Source: an uncultured Lachnospiraceae bacterium (lineage in GTDB: Bacteria; Bacillota; Clostridia; Lachnospirales; Lachnospiraceae). From it: DNA of 38,178 nucleotides. Positions 15,628 to 23,338 of the stretch are shown one piece after another (position 1 is the first letter of the stretch; each line of letters opens with the position of its first letter). The notes under the pieces were generated by a model, which saw only the letters and a list, made by a program, of their open reading frames with translations, was not told the origin of the DNA and ran no database searches. A program made the translations under genes and the position numbers. The stretch covers positions 1 through 38,178 of the forward strand of contig CAMUZQ010000018.1 of NCBI GenBank assembly GCA_947165275.1, read 5' to 3'.

Positions 15628-17457
15628 ATGACTGAATTTGATAAAAGATTAAATGAATACTATGACGAGCTGAAATGGCTTTATTTCAGCCTTTACGGCG
15701 AGGATCATGCGGCACTTGATTATTTCTGCGATGTGCTGAGAAGATCCTATAAGGAGCGCAGCGCCGGACTCAGAAAATGGGACAGAAAAAGGACGGCCGA
15801 TCCGGACTGGTACAAGGACAATAAGCGTTTCGGGATGCTCATGTATGTTGACTGCTTTGCAGAAAACCTGAAGGGCGTCCGCAAGCATCTTCCGTATATC
15901 AAAGAGACGGGGATCAATTACCTGCATCTGATGCCCATATTAAAGAGTCCGGAGGGAAGAAGTGACGGAGGCTATGCTGTCTCGGATTTTCGTTCGGTGA
16001 AACCGAGACTCGGGACCATGGAGGACCTGACAGCGCTGGCAGAGGAGTGCCATAAGGAAGGGATAAGTATCTGTCTTGACTTCGTCATGAATCATACCAG
16101 TGAGGATCATGAATGGGCGGTTAAAGCCAGACATGGTGACGCCGAAGCTCAGAGCCGTTATTTTTTCTATGATGACTGGAGCATACCCAATGAATATGAA
16201 AAGAATGTTCCCCAGGTATTTCCGACTACCGCTCCCGGTAATTTTACCTGGTGTGAGGAAGCCGGAAAGGTTGTGATGACAACCTTCTATCCCTATCAGT
16301 GGGATCTGAATTACAGAAATCCCGTTGTTTTTAATGATATGACGGAGAATATGCTCTATCTCTGCAACAGGGGAGTGGACATAGTACGTCTTGATGCGAC
16401 ACCTTATATCTGGAAGACTTTGGGGACAAACTGCCGCAATCTTCCGGAGGTTCATACTCTGGTTCGAATGATGCATATCGCGGCCGAGATAGTATGCCCG
16501 GGCACGCTGCTTTTGGGTGAGGTCGTGATGGAGCCCAGGGAGGTGGTACCGTATTTCGGCTCGGTGGAGAAGCCTGAGTGTCACATGCTCTATAATGTGA
16601 CTACCATGGCCAGCATATGGCATACCGTGGCGACAAAGGATGTGAGACTTCTGGCTGATCAGCTTGGAAAGGTTTTTGCTCTTCCTAAGGAGTACATTTT
16701 TCTGAATTATCTGCGCTGCCATGATGATATAGGATGGGGACTGGATTATGGTTTTCTTAAGAGCTTCGGAATAGAGGAGGTGTCACACAAAAAGTATCTC
16801 AATGATTATTTCCGGGGTTATATTTACGGGAGCGAATCAAGAGGGGAGCTTTATAATGATGATCCCGGACTCGGCGATGCGAGGCTTTGCGGCACGACCG
16901 CATCCCTGTGCGGTATCGAGGCAGCCGAATATGAGCGGGACAGAAGCAAGCTTGAAAGGGGCATAGCTCTTGATATCATGCTTCATGCGTTTCTCCTCAC
17001 TCTTTCCGGAATACCGGTGCTGTACAGCGGTGACGAGATAGGACAGCTCAATGACTATACGTATCATGAGGATCATCTTAAATCATCTGACAGCAGATAT
17101 CTCCATCGTGGGAGCTTTTCATGGGAGGACGCAAAGAAGCGCAGCAGTGACAGTACAAGAGAGGGCAGGATATTCAAGGCGATAAGGCAGCTTCAGAGCC
17201 TGCGCGCAGAGCATGAGGTGTTTGACAGCACGGCTCTTATACGTCTTATCGATGTATGGAATAACAGTGTGCTCTCTGTCTGCAGGGATCATAATGGAGA
17301 GAAGCTGGTCTCATTTTTCAATTTCAGCCCGGAAGCCCAGACGGTACATACAGCCGAAACAGAAGAATATATGAACATGCTGACCGGAGAGAAAGGTGAG
17401 AAGCTCGAGGATGTGACGCTTCCTCCCTATGGATTTGCATGGTTCATACACAATTAA
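15628..17457 (+). CDS. Amylosucrase-like GH13 sucrose-active enzyme
   Basis: The 609-residue protein follows the amylosucrase (GH13_4) pattern, whose members transfer glucose from sucrose to alpha-glucan and release fructose. Visible blocks are SPEGRSDGGYAVSDFR (D113, the residue that shapes the glucosyl pocket), QWDLNYRNPVVF, the nucleophile D256 in VRLDATPYIWK, acid/base E298 in LLGEVVM, and CHDDIGW at 364-370 for the transition-state Asp. STREAM-like end blocks include GTTASLCGI and YSGDEIGQLNDY. An N-terminal helical region of about 90 residues precedes the barrel, as in amylosucrases. The ribosome site is weak. Sucrose hydrolase or another glucosyl transferase remains possible. Confidence 0.85.
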   Translation: MTEFDKRLNEYYDELKWLYFSLYGEDHAALDYFCDVLRRSYKERSAGLRKWDRKRTADPDWYKDNKRFGMLMYVDCFAENLKGVRKHLPYIKETGINYLHLMPILKSPEGRSDGGYAVSDFRSVKPRLGTMEDLTALAEECHKEGISICLDFVMNHTSEDHEWAVKARHGDAEAQSRYFFYDDWSIPNEYEKNVPQVFPTTAPGNFTWCEEAGKVVMTTFYPYQWDLNYRNPVVFNDMTENMLYLCNRGVDIVRLDATPYIWKTLGTNCRNLPEVHTLVRMMHIAAEIVCPGTLLLGEVVMEPREVVPYFGSVEKPECHMLYNVTTMASIWHTVATKDVRLLADQLGKVFALPKEYIFLNYLRCHDDIGWGLDYGFLKSFGIEEVSHKKYLNDYFRGYIYGSESRGELYNDDPGLGDARLCGTTASLCGIEAAEYERDRSKLERGIALDIMLHAFLLTLSGIPVLYSGDEIGQLNDYTYHEDHLKSSDSRYLHRGSFSWEDAKKRSSDSTREGRIFKAIRQLQSLRAEHEVFDSTALIRLIDVWNNSVLSVCRDHNGEKLVSFFNFSPEAQTVHTAETEEYMNMLTGEKGEKLEDVTLPPYGFAWFIHN

Positions 17458-17467
17458 AACAAATCCC

Positions 17468-17496
17468 TTGTGTTTTGAGTGACAGTGTGGTAATAT
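17468..17496 (+). promoter_or_regulatory. Promoter of rpmE
   Basis: TTGTGT (17468-17473) and TAATAT (17491-17496) are 17 bases apart, with an extended -10 TG one base before the -10. Transcription would begin near 17503, leaving a leader of about 95 bases before the ATG at 17598. Confidence 0.75.
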
Positions 17497-17502
17497 ATAC
17501 GT

Positions 17503-17567
17503 CGCTCGTGCAACTTGACGGGCGATAACATAGGAGATGAAAGCGAGGCCGCCGGTCGGAAACCGGC
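17503..17567 (+). promoter_or_regulatory. Structured rpmE leader, candidate L31 autoregulatory element
   Basis: The leader holds two hairpins. The first is a 7-bp stem, CGCTCGT (17503-17509) with ACGGGCG (17518-17524). The second is a 6-bp stem, GCCGGT (17551-17556) with ACCGGC (17562-17567), around a CGGAA loop. Structured leaders that bind L31 are known in several bacterial groups. Whether this is one of them was not tested. Confidence 0.5.
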
Positions 17568-17597
17568 AGCTCACGGAAAGGACAACAGGTTAAAGAA

Positions 17598-17801
17598 ATG
17601 AAAGCAGATATCCATCCTGAATATCATCAGGCGACAGTTACATGTCACTGCGGCAATACTTTCACGGTAGGTTCGACGATACCGGAGATCCGTGTCGAGA
17701 TTTGCTCAAAGTGCCATCCTTTCTATACAGGACAGCAGAAGGCTGCACGTGCTGACGGACGTATAGAGAAGTTCAATAAGAAGTACGCAGCAAAGAACTA
17801 G
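17598..17801 (+). CDS. rpmE: Ribosomal protein L31 (zinc-binding form)
   Basis: The 67-residue protein matches L31 from end to end: [11 protein letters not shown] at the start, [22 protein letters not shown] and a basic tail. Four cysteines (C16, C18, C37, C40) mark the zinc-containing C+ form. It is part of the large ribosomal subunit. It is expressed from its own promoter with a structured leader and followed by a strong terminator, so it is a single-gene unit. Confidence 0.98.
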   Translation: MKADIHPEYHQATVTCHCGNTFTVGSTIPEIRVEICSKCHPFYTGQQKAARADGRIEKFNKKYAAKN

Positions 17802-17811
17802 TGAACTGAGC

Positions 17812-17856
17812 ATACCGTCCTTTTTCGTATGGAAAAAGGACGGTATCTTTTTTTTT
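17812..17856 (+). terminator. Strong intrinsic terminator of rpmE
   Basis: A perfect 15-bp stem (17812-17826 with 17832-17846) around a GTATG loop is followed by C and nine T residues (17848-17856). It lies 10 bases after the rpmE stop and is the strongest terminator in the window. Confidence 0.97.
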
Positions 17857-17873
17857 AAATACGGGACGGTCAT

Positions 17874-18875
17874 ATGGAAAACAAAACTTGCCCGATATCA
17901 GGTACGATATACAGCGGAATAGGCGGCCAGGCGGTCATGGAAGGCGTGATGATGCGCAATAAGGATGATTATGCCGTGGCGGTAAGGCGGGCTGACGGGG
18001 AGATCGTGGTCAAAAAAGACGAATACCGCGGGGTGATAGATAATAAGACAATATACAGGATACCTGTAGTCAGAGGAGTTCTTTCATTTATCGATTCCAT
18101 GGTGCTGGGGCTTTCCACTCTGAATTTTTCATCGGATATATATATAAAGAGCGAGGAAGAGAAGGAGAAGAGGGAAAAGGGCATCACAGATACGGAGGAT
18201 CAGAAAAACGAGGAGGAGAGCCGGGCGAAAGATACTGCGTTATCGGCGGTTATCACGATAGTCGCTCTGATACTTGCCATGGGATTGTTCATGGTGCTTC
18301 CTTATCTGGCAAGTCTTCTTTTCAGGCCTATTACAGGAGACGGTATAGCGCTTTCTCTCATCGAGGGAGTGATAAGGATACTCATATTCATAGGATATAT
18401 CAGGGTCATCAGCCTGATGGAAGATATAAGGCGAGTGTTCATGTATCACGGGGCGGAGCATAAATGCATAAACTGCCTCGAAGCGGGGCTTCCTCTTACA
18501 GTTGAGAATGTAAGGCAGGCAAGCCGGGAGCACAGACGCTGCGGTACAAGCTTCCTGCTGTATGTGATGGTCATCTCGATCGTTTTTTTTGCCTTTATCC
18601 AGACGGACACAAGATGGCTTAAGATCGTCATGAGGATAGTTCTGATCCCTTTAATAGCCGGAGTATCCTACGAGTTCATAAGGCTTGCTGGGAAGTCGGA
18701 CAATCCGCTGGTAAGGGCTTTCAGCAAGCCGGGGCTTATGCTGCAGAAACTTACCACAAGGGAGCCCGATGATGAGATGATAGAGGTGGGGATACGCTCT
18801 GTGGATGAGATATTCGACTGGAGGGGATTCCTCAGGGAAAATTTCGGGGAAAAATCTGATGATGACCTTCAATGA
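17874..18875 (+). CDS. DUF1385 membrane protein (YqhQ-like)
   Basis: The 333-residue protein starts with the family-typical YSGIGGQAVMEGVMMRN. It has a charged Glu/Lys stretch around residues 85-120, then about four membrane segments (first ALSAVITIVALILAMGLFMV). Between them is the conserved MYHGAEHKCINCLEAG block, whose His and Cys residues suggest metal binding. The biochemical role of this family is unknown. Position between rpmE and prmC-prfA is common in Firmicutes. It begins 18 bases after the rpmE T-run, with a weak GGGACGG site, and its 3' end overlaps the prmC start. Confidence 0.88.
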   Translation: MENKTCPISGTIYSGIGGQAVMEGVMMRNKDDYAVAVRRADGEIVVKKDEYRGVIDNKTIYRIPVVRGVLSFIDSMVLGLSTLNFSSDIYIKSEEEKEKREKGITDTEDQKNEEESRAKDTALSAVITIVALILAMGLFMVLPYLASLLFRPITGDGIALSLIEGVIRILIFIGYIRVISLMEDIRRVFMYHGAEHKCINCLEAGLPLTVENVRQASREHRRCGTSFLLYVMVISIVFFAFIQTDTRWLKIVMRIVLIPLIAGVSYEFIRLAGKSDNPLVRAFSKPGLMLQKLTTREPDDEMIEVGIRSVDEIFDWRGFLRENFGEKSDDDLQ

Positions 18876-19725
18876 CCTGCTTCGGGAGGGAGTAAGCCTC
18901 CTTGCTGAGGCCGGCATAGAGGACGCTAAGACAGACGCGGCCATTCTTCTGGAGTATATGACGGGTATGGACAGACACGAGATGCTCATGCGCGGACAGG
19001 AGGCATTGGGAGAGGGAGAAGCAGAGATTAAGGACAAATACCTTGGACTCCTGAAAAGAAGAAAGCTTCGTGAGCCGGTACAGTATATTACCGGAATGGC
19101 AGATTTTATGGGGCTGAGATTCAGGGTAAATGAGAATGTCCTGATCCCCAGATTTGATACTGAATTCCTTGTCGAAGAGCTGATGATCGAGATAGGAGAC
19201 GGAGCATCGCTGCTTGATGTCTGTACCGGCTCGGGCTGTATCCTTTTGTCGCTCATGAGCTATAAGAACGGGATAAAAGGCACCGGGACGGATATTTCAG
19301 GGGAGGCGCTCGCAACAGCGGAAGAAAACGAAAGGGCGGTTTTTTCCGGAAGGGGGAGTGAACATGAGCCGGTTGACTGGATCCTGTCGGATATGTTTGA
19401 AAATGTCGAGGGAGCATATGATTATATTGTGAGCAATCCGCCGTACATACAGTCAGAGGTCATAGATTCGCTTATGAGTGAGGTTAAGGATCATGAGCCG
19501 CGCACGGCTCTGGACGGCGGCAGGGACGGACTTGATTTTTACAGGATCATAGCCCTGAATGCCGGGAGACATCTGAAAAGGCATGGTAAGCTTTTTCTGG
19601 AGACAGGCTATGACGAGGCGGAGGCTGTGAGCGGACTGCTCAGGGAAAACGGTTTTACATGTATAAAGATAAAAAAGGATTACGCAGGCAATGACAGAGT
19701 GGTCATAGGGGAATATCATGTTTGA
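18859..19725 (+). CDS. prmC: Release-factor glutamine methyltransferase PrmC
   Basis: The 288-residue enzyme methylates the Gln of the GGQ motif in release factors using SAM. It has a helical N-terminal domain ([20 protein letters not shown]), the linker REPVQYITG, a SAM site [11 protein letters not shown], and the catalytic NPPY at 193-196 (SNPPYIQ). The start is ATG 18859 (or the adjacent ATG 18862), with TCGGGGA spaced 8 bases. A longer in-frame start at 18805 lies deep in the upstream gene and is rejected. It overlaps DUF1385 by 17 bases and prfA by 8, so it sits next to its own substrate gene. Confidence 0.95.
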   Translation: MMTFNDLLREGVSLLAEAGIEDAKTDAAILLEYMTGMDRHEMLMRGQEALGEGEAEIKDKYLGLLKRRKLREPVQYITGMADFMGLRFRVNENVLIPRFDTEFLVEELMIEIGDGASLLDVCTGSGCILLSLMSYKNGIKGTGTDISGEALATAEENERAVFSGRGSEHEPVDWILSDMFENVEGAYDYIVSNPPYIQSEVIDSLMSEVKDHEPRTALDGGRDGLDFYRIIALNAGRHLKRHGKLFLETGYDEAEAVSGLLRENGFTCIKIKKDYAGNDRVVIGEYHV

Positions 19726-20794
19726 AAATGTCGAGAATATAGTATTGAAATATGATGAGCTGATGAGACGGATATCCGAGCCGGATGCCGCCTCCGACAG
19801 CGGCAGATACATGGAACTGATGAAGGAGCAGGCAAGCCTTATGCCTGTTGTCGAGGCATATAAGGCATACAGGGATAATGAAAACACAATAGCAGAGTCG
19901 CTCCAGATAATTGATGAGGAATCGGATCCGGAGATGAAGGAGCTTGCGAGAGAAGAGCTGGCCGGAGCGAAGAGCAGACAGCCGGAGCTCGTACAGAATC
20001 TCAGGCTTCTGCTGCTACCCAGGGACCGTAATGATGACCGCAATGTAATCATGGAGATAAGAGCCGGCGCAGGAGGAGAAGAGGCAGCGCTCTTTTCATA
20101 CGATCTCTATCGCATGTACACCCATTATATAGAATCAAAGGGCTGGAGCGCAGAGCTTATGGAGTATGAGGAGACCGGCATAGGAGGAATGAAAAACATA
20201 TCCTTCATGGTAAAGGGCGCCGGAGCCTATTCTGTACTGAAGTATGAATCAGGAGTACACAGGGTACAGAGAGTGCCAGAGACCGAATCCGGAGGAAGGA
20301 TACATACATCAACGGCAACCGTTGCTGTGATGCCGGAGGCGGAAGAGGTTGATATAGAGATAGATGAAAAGGATATAAGGATAGATGTCATGAGAGCCTC
20401 CGGGAACGGAGGACAGTGCGTTAATACTACGGATTCGGCCGTGCGTCTTACTCACTATCCTACAGGGATCGTGATCTATTCACAGACCGAGAAATCACAG
20501 CTTCAGAATAAGAACAAGGCTTTCGCCCTGCTGAGATCCAAGCTGTATGATCTTGAGCTTCAAAAGAAGCAGGATGCGGAATCAGCTGAGAGAAGAAGCC
20601 AGATCGGAACCGGAGACAGATCTGAAAAGATAAGAACCTACAATTTCCCGCAGGGGAGGGTGACTGATCATCGTATTCATCTTACGCTCTACAGGATCGA
20701 TGATGTGATGAACGGCGATCTGGGAGAGATAATCAATGCCCTGACAGAGGCAGACAGGGCGGCCAGACTGGCGGAAACCGGTGAGGGAGCCTGA
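19718..20794 (+). CDS. prfA: Peptide chain release factor 1
   Basis: The 358-residue protein ends translation at UAA and UAG. The peptidyl-tRNA hydrolysis motif GGQ is at 231-233 ([20 protein letters not shown]). The stop-codon reading tripeptide corresponds to PET in [16 protein letters not shown], marking it as RF1 rather than RF2. No frameshift site is present, also as expected for RF1. The start overlaps the end of prmC by 8 bases, so the methylase and its substrate are coupled. Confidence 0.97.
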   Translation: MFENVENIVLKYDELMRRISEPDAASDSGRYMELMKEQASLMPVVEAYKAYRDNENTIAESLQIIDEESDPEMKELAREELAGAKSRQPELVQNLRLLLLPRDRNDDRNVIMEIRAGAGGEEAALFSYDLYRMYTHYIESKGWSAELMEYEETGIGGMKNISFMVKGAGAYSVLKYESGVHRVQRVPETESGGRIHTSTATVAVMPEAEEVDIEIDEKDIRIDVMRASGNGGQCVNTTDSAVRLTHYPTGIVIYSQTEKSQLQNKNKAFALLRSKLYDLELQKKQDAESAERRSQIGTGDRSEKIRTYNFPQGRVTDHRIHLTLYRIDDVMNGDLGEIINALTEADRAARLAETGEGA

Positions 20795-20812
20795 GGATAA
20801 GGCTGAACGGGC

Positions 20813-20841
20813 TTTGGTAATCAAACATGATATGATATAAT
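20813..20841 (+). promoter_or_regulatory. Promoter of the diguanylate cyclase gene
   Basis: A consensus -10 TATAAT (20836-20841) with an extended TG (20833-20834) is preceded by TTTGGT (20813-20818) at 17 bases. The start near 20848 leaves a leader of about 55 bases. Confidence 0.7.
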
Positions 20842-20903
20842 ATGCTTTGCGGCTTTTTTCATGTGACAGATCAATTTTCAGAGGAGGATTTATACAGGCT
20901 GGG

Positions 20904-22262
20904 ATGGCGGATACGTCAATAAGCGAAGAAAACAATATAAAGGAGCTCAGACGGGAGCTTGACAGGACCAGAGATGAACTCAATATTCTTCTCTCCAGTA
21001 TGCCCGGCGGCGTAATGAGCTATGATGCAGATACCGGCAGGATATTGTATGTGAACGAGGGGCTGCTTACGATCTTCGGCTGTGGAGAGAAGGAATTCAG
21101 GGAACATTTCATGGACAGCTTCAGTCTCTTTGTAATGAAGGAGGATCGTCACCGGGTAAAGGATCTTATAGACACCCAGATACAGTTTTTTGATCATATA
21201 GAGCTTAGCTACAGGTCAGTGGGACTCATGAAAGAGGTGGTTTGGCTTACGCATAAGGCAACGCTTCGAAGAAATGATGACGGACAGAGGGTTTTTTTCT
21301 GTATTCTTACTGACATAACGGAACAGAAAGCCATACAGGAGCAGCTGCAGGCGACCAATGATCAGCTCTATATGGAGACGGAGCGCTTCAAGCTGATAGA
21401 GGAAGCCATAGACAATGTTGAGTATGATTACAACGTGGAGAGTGATAATCTTTCCATCTCAAGAAAGGATGCCTCGGGAGCGAGGTACTGGAAGAATGTC
21501 GATAACGCCTTTAAGGGTACTTATGTCTATGATTCGGTACACCCGGATGATATAGATGTGGTAAAGTCGGTTTTCAACAGTGCAGTGAAGGATCCGGGCA
21601 AGGGTGTCGTAGAATACAGGATGTCGGTGGACAGAGATGCTTATCTCTGGTACAGACTTAATTACGCTTCTTTTGAAGGAAAGAACGACAGGATCATACG
21701 GATAGTCGGCTCCGCAAAGGATATAACAGATGAGAAGCTCGAGCAGGAGAGACTCCGTTCCGAGGCAGAGCGCGACGGAATGACGGGCCTTTTGAATAAG
21801 ACCGCAATGCAGCTTTACTGTGCGGCTCATCTTTCAAAGAGTGATTTTACTGACTGTCATGCGCTTTTCATGATAGATACCGATAATTTCAAATCGGTAA
21901 ATGATACGCTTGGACATGGCACAGGCGATGATACCATAAAGTTTGTGGCTGAGAATATCAGAAATGTATTCAGGGATACTGACCTCGTCGGCCGTATGGG
22001 AGGAGATGAGTTCATGGTATTGATGAGCCATACGACAAAGGATATCGTAAGGGACAGGGCCCGGAGACTCAATGACAGGATCAGATCGGAGGTCACCGGG
22101 AGCAGCGGGAGCGTACATATAAGCTGCTCGATCGGAATAGCTTTTTTTGCAAAGGACGGAGAGAACTATGACAGTCTCTTCAAGGCGGCTGACAGTGCTT
22201 TATATGAGGCTAAGGAATCGGGAAAGGATTGTTACAGGATATATGGGGAGAGCGGCACGTAG
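20904..22262 (+). CDS. PAS-PAS-GGDEF diguanylate cyclase
   Basis: The 452-residue soluble protein should make cyclic di-GMP from GTP. A short N-terminal helix (IKELRRELDRTRDELN) may form a coiled coil. Two PAS-like domains follow: about 27-150, ending in ILTDITEQKA, and about 170-285, ending in VGSAKDITDEK. The cyclase domain carries DGMTGLLNK, an FMIDTDNFKSVND block and GGDEF at 366-370. An RxxD inhibitory site (RDTD, 357-360) lies five residues before it, so product feedback is likely. No membrane segment is seen. ATG 20904 is chosen; an in-frame TTG at 20847 adds poorly matching residues and lies at the predicted transcript start. AGAGGAGG at 20879-20887 is rather far upstream. Confidence 0.92.
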   Translation: MADTSISEENNIKELRRELDRTRDELNILLSSMPGGVMSYDADTGRILYVNEGLLTIFGCGEKEFREHFMDSFSLFVMKEDRHRVKDLIDTQIQFFDHIELSYRSVGLMKEVVWLTHKATLRRNDDGQRVFFCILTDITEQKAIQEQLQATNDQLYMETERFKLIEEAIDNVEYDYNVESDNLSISRKDASGARYWKNVDNAFKGTYVYDSVHPDDIDVVKSVFNSAVKDPGKGVVEYRMSVDRDAYLWYRLNYASFEGKNDRIIRIVGSAKDITDEKLEQERLRSEAERDGMTGLLNKTAMQLYCAAHLSKSDFTDCHALFMIDTDNFKSVNDTLGHGTGDDTIKFVAENIRNVFRDTDLVGRMGGDEFMVLMSHTTKDIVRDRARRLNDRIRSEVTGSSGSVHISCSIGIAFFAKDGENYDSLFKAADSALYEAKESGKDCYRIYGESGT

Positions 22263-23292
22263 GCTTGCCCGGAGCCTTGGTATCCTGCTGTACGGGTTGA
22301 TTATCCTTACCGGATGCGCGGCAGGGACAGAGCATATCAATGAGGCGAATTCGCTCATAGAGAACGGTTCTTATTCAGAGGCTCTGGAAAGTCTTGAAGC
22401 GGCCGAGGCGGACGGCGAGGATATGATCCTGGTCCACCGGTCCAGAGGGATTGCGTATATGGGGCTTTCTGATTACGACGCGGCTGTAGATGAGTTTACG
22501 GCGGCGCTTTCGTCTAATAAAGGATATGTCAGAAAGATAGATATAGATATCTCTTATTATCTTGCCACAGCTGAATACAGATCCGGCGATGTGGAGGGGG
22601 CGAATCAAACTTATTCGGCCATCATAGCGCTCTATCCTGATGAGGCGGATGCCTATTTTCTGAGAGGACGTACATATCTTGTCCTTCAGGATACCGATAA
22701 TGCAAAATCGGATTTCGATAAAGCCATAAAGCTGTCACCCGGGAATCCGGATCTTTACGTACAGGTTTATGAGGCTCTTTCCGATGCAGGCCTTTCGGAG
22801 GTCGGACAAAGATATCTGAAAAGCGCAATGGAGCTTAATACAAAGCTTTCCTCAATGCAAAAGGGAAGACTATACTACTGCATGGGAGATTATGAAAGGG
22901 CCAGGGAGAATCTTGAGGCTGCAGTGAAGAGCGGGGAGTCACAGGCGGCACTTTACCTCGGGCGTACATATGAGGCTTTAGGGGACACAAATTATGCTGC
23001 TTCGCTCTACAAGTCATATCTCGATACCGATCCCGGAAATGCGCAGGTCATGAATCAGCTCGGACTGTGCCTGATGGATCTTAAGGATTACAGTGCTGCG
23101 CTTGATGCCTTTAGCAAGGGAATATCGATAGGGGATCCGGTAATGGATCAGTCACTCAGGTTTAATCAGATAGTTGCCTGTGAGGAAATGGGTGATTTCA
23201 ACAGGGCAAAGACCATGATGCAGGATTATCTGAATATATATCCTGATGACGAGGAAGCGATACGGGAAAATGAATTTCTGGCCACCAGATGA
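22243..23292 (+). CDS. TPR-repeat lipoprotein
   Basis: The 349-residue protein begins with a basic stretch, a hydrophobic core and lipobox LTGC, then several tetratricopeptide repeats (for example YSEALESLEAAEADGED, ADAYFLRGRTYLVLQDTDNAK and AAALYLGRTYEALGDTNYA-like units) through to the C-terminus. It should sit on the outer membrane face and act as a protein-binding scaffold. ATG 22243 is favoured because it gives a normal signal peptide. Longer in-frame starts (22147, 22204) read inside the cyclase gene. It overlaps that gene by 20 bases, suggesting coupled expression. Function is otherwise unknown. Confidence 0.85.
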   Translation: MGRAARRLARSLGILLYGLIILTGCAAGTEHINEANSLIENGSYSEALESLEAAEADGEDMILVHRSRGIAYMGLSDYDAAVDEFTAALSSNKGYVRKIDIDISYYLATAEYRSGDVEGANQTYSAIIALYPDEADAYFLRGRTYLVLQDTDNAKSDFDKAIKLSPGNPDLYVQVYEALSDAGLSEVGQRYLKSAMELNTKLSSMQKGRLYYCMGDYERARENLEAAVKSGESQAALYLGRTYEALGDTNYAASLYKSYLDTDPGNAQVMNQLGLCLMDLKDYSAALDAFSKGISIGDPVMDQSLRFNQIVACEEMGDFNRAKTMMQDYLNIYPDDEEAIRENEFLATR

Positions 23293-23338
23293 AAAAAAGG
23301 GGATCTATCAGAGGAGCCAGTACAGAGGAGTGTAATAT

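Noticed and set aside
15940-16722. Minus-strand open frame of 260 codons within the amylosucrase-like gene
   Set aside because: It is antisense to conserved catalytic blocks of the GH13 enzyme and has no features of its own.
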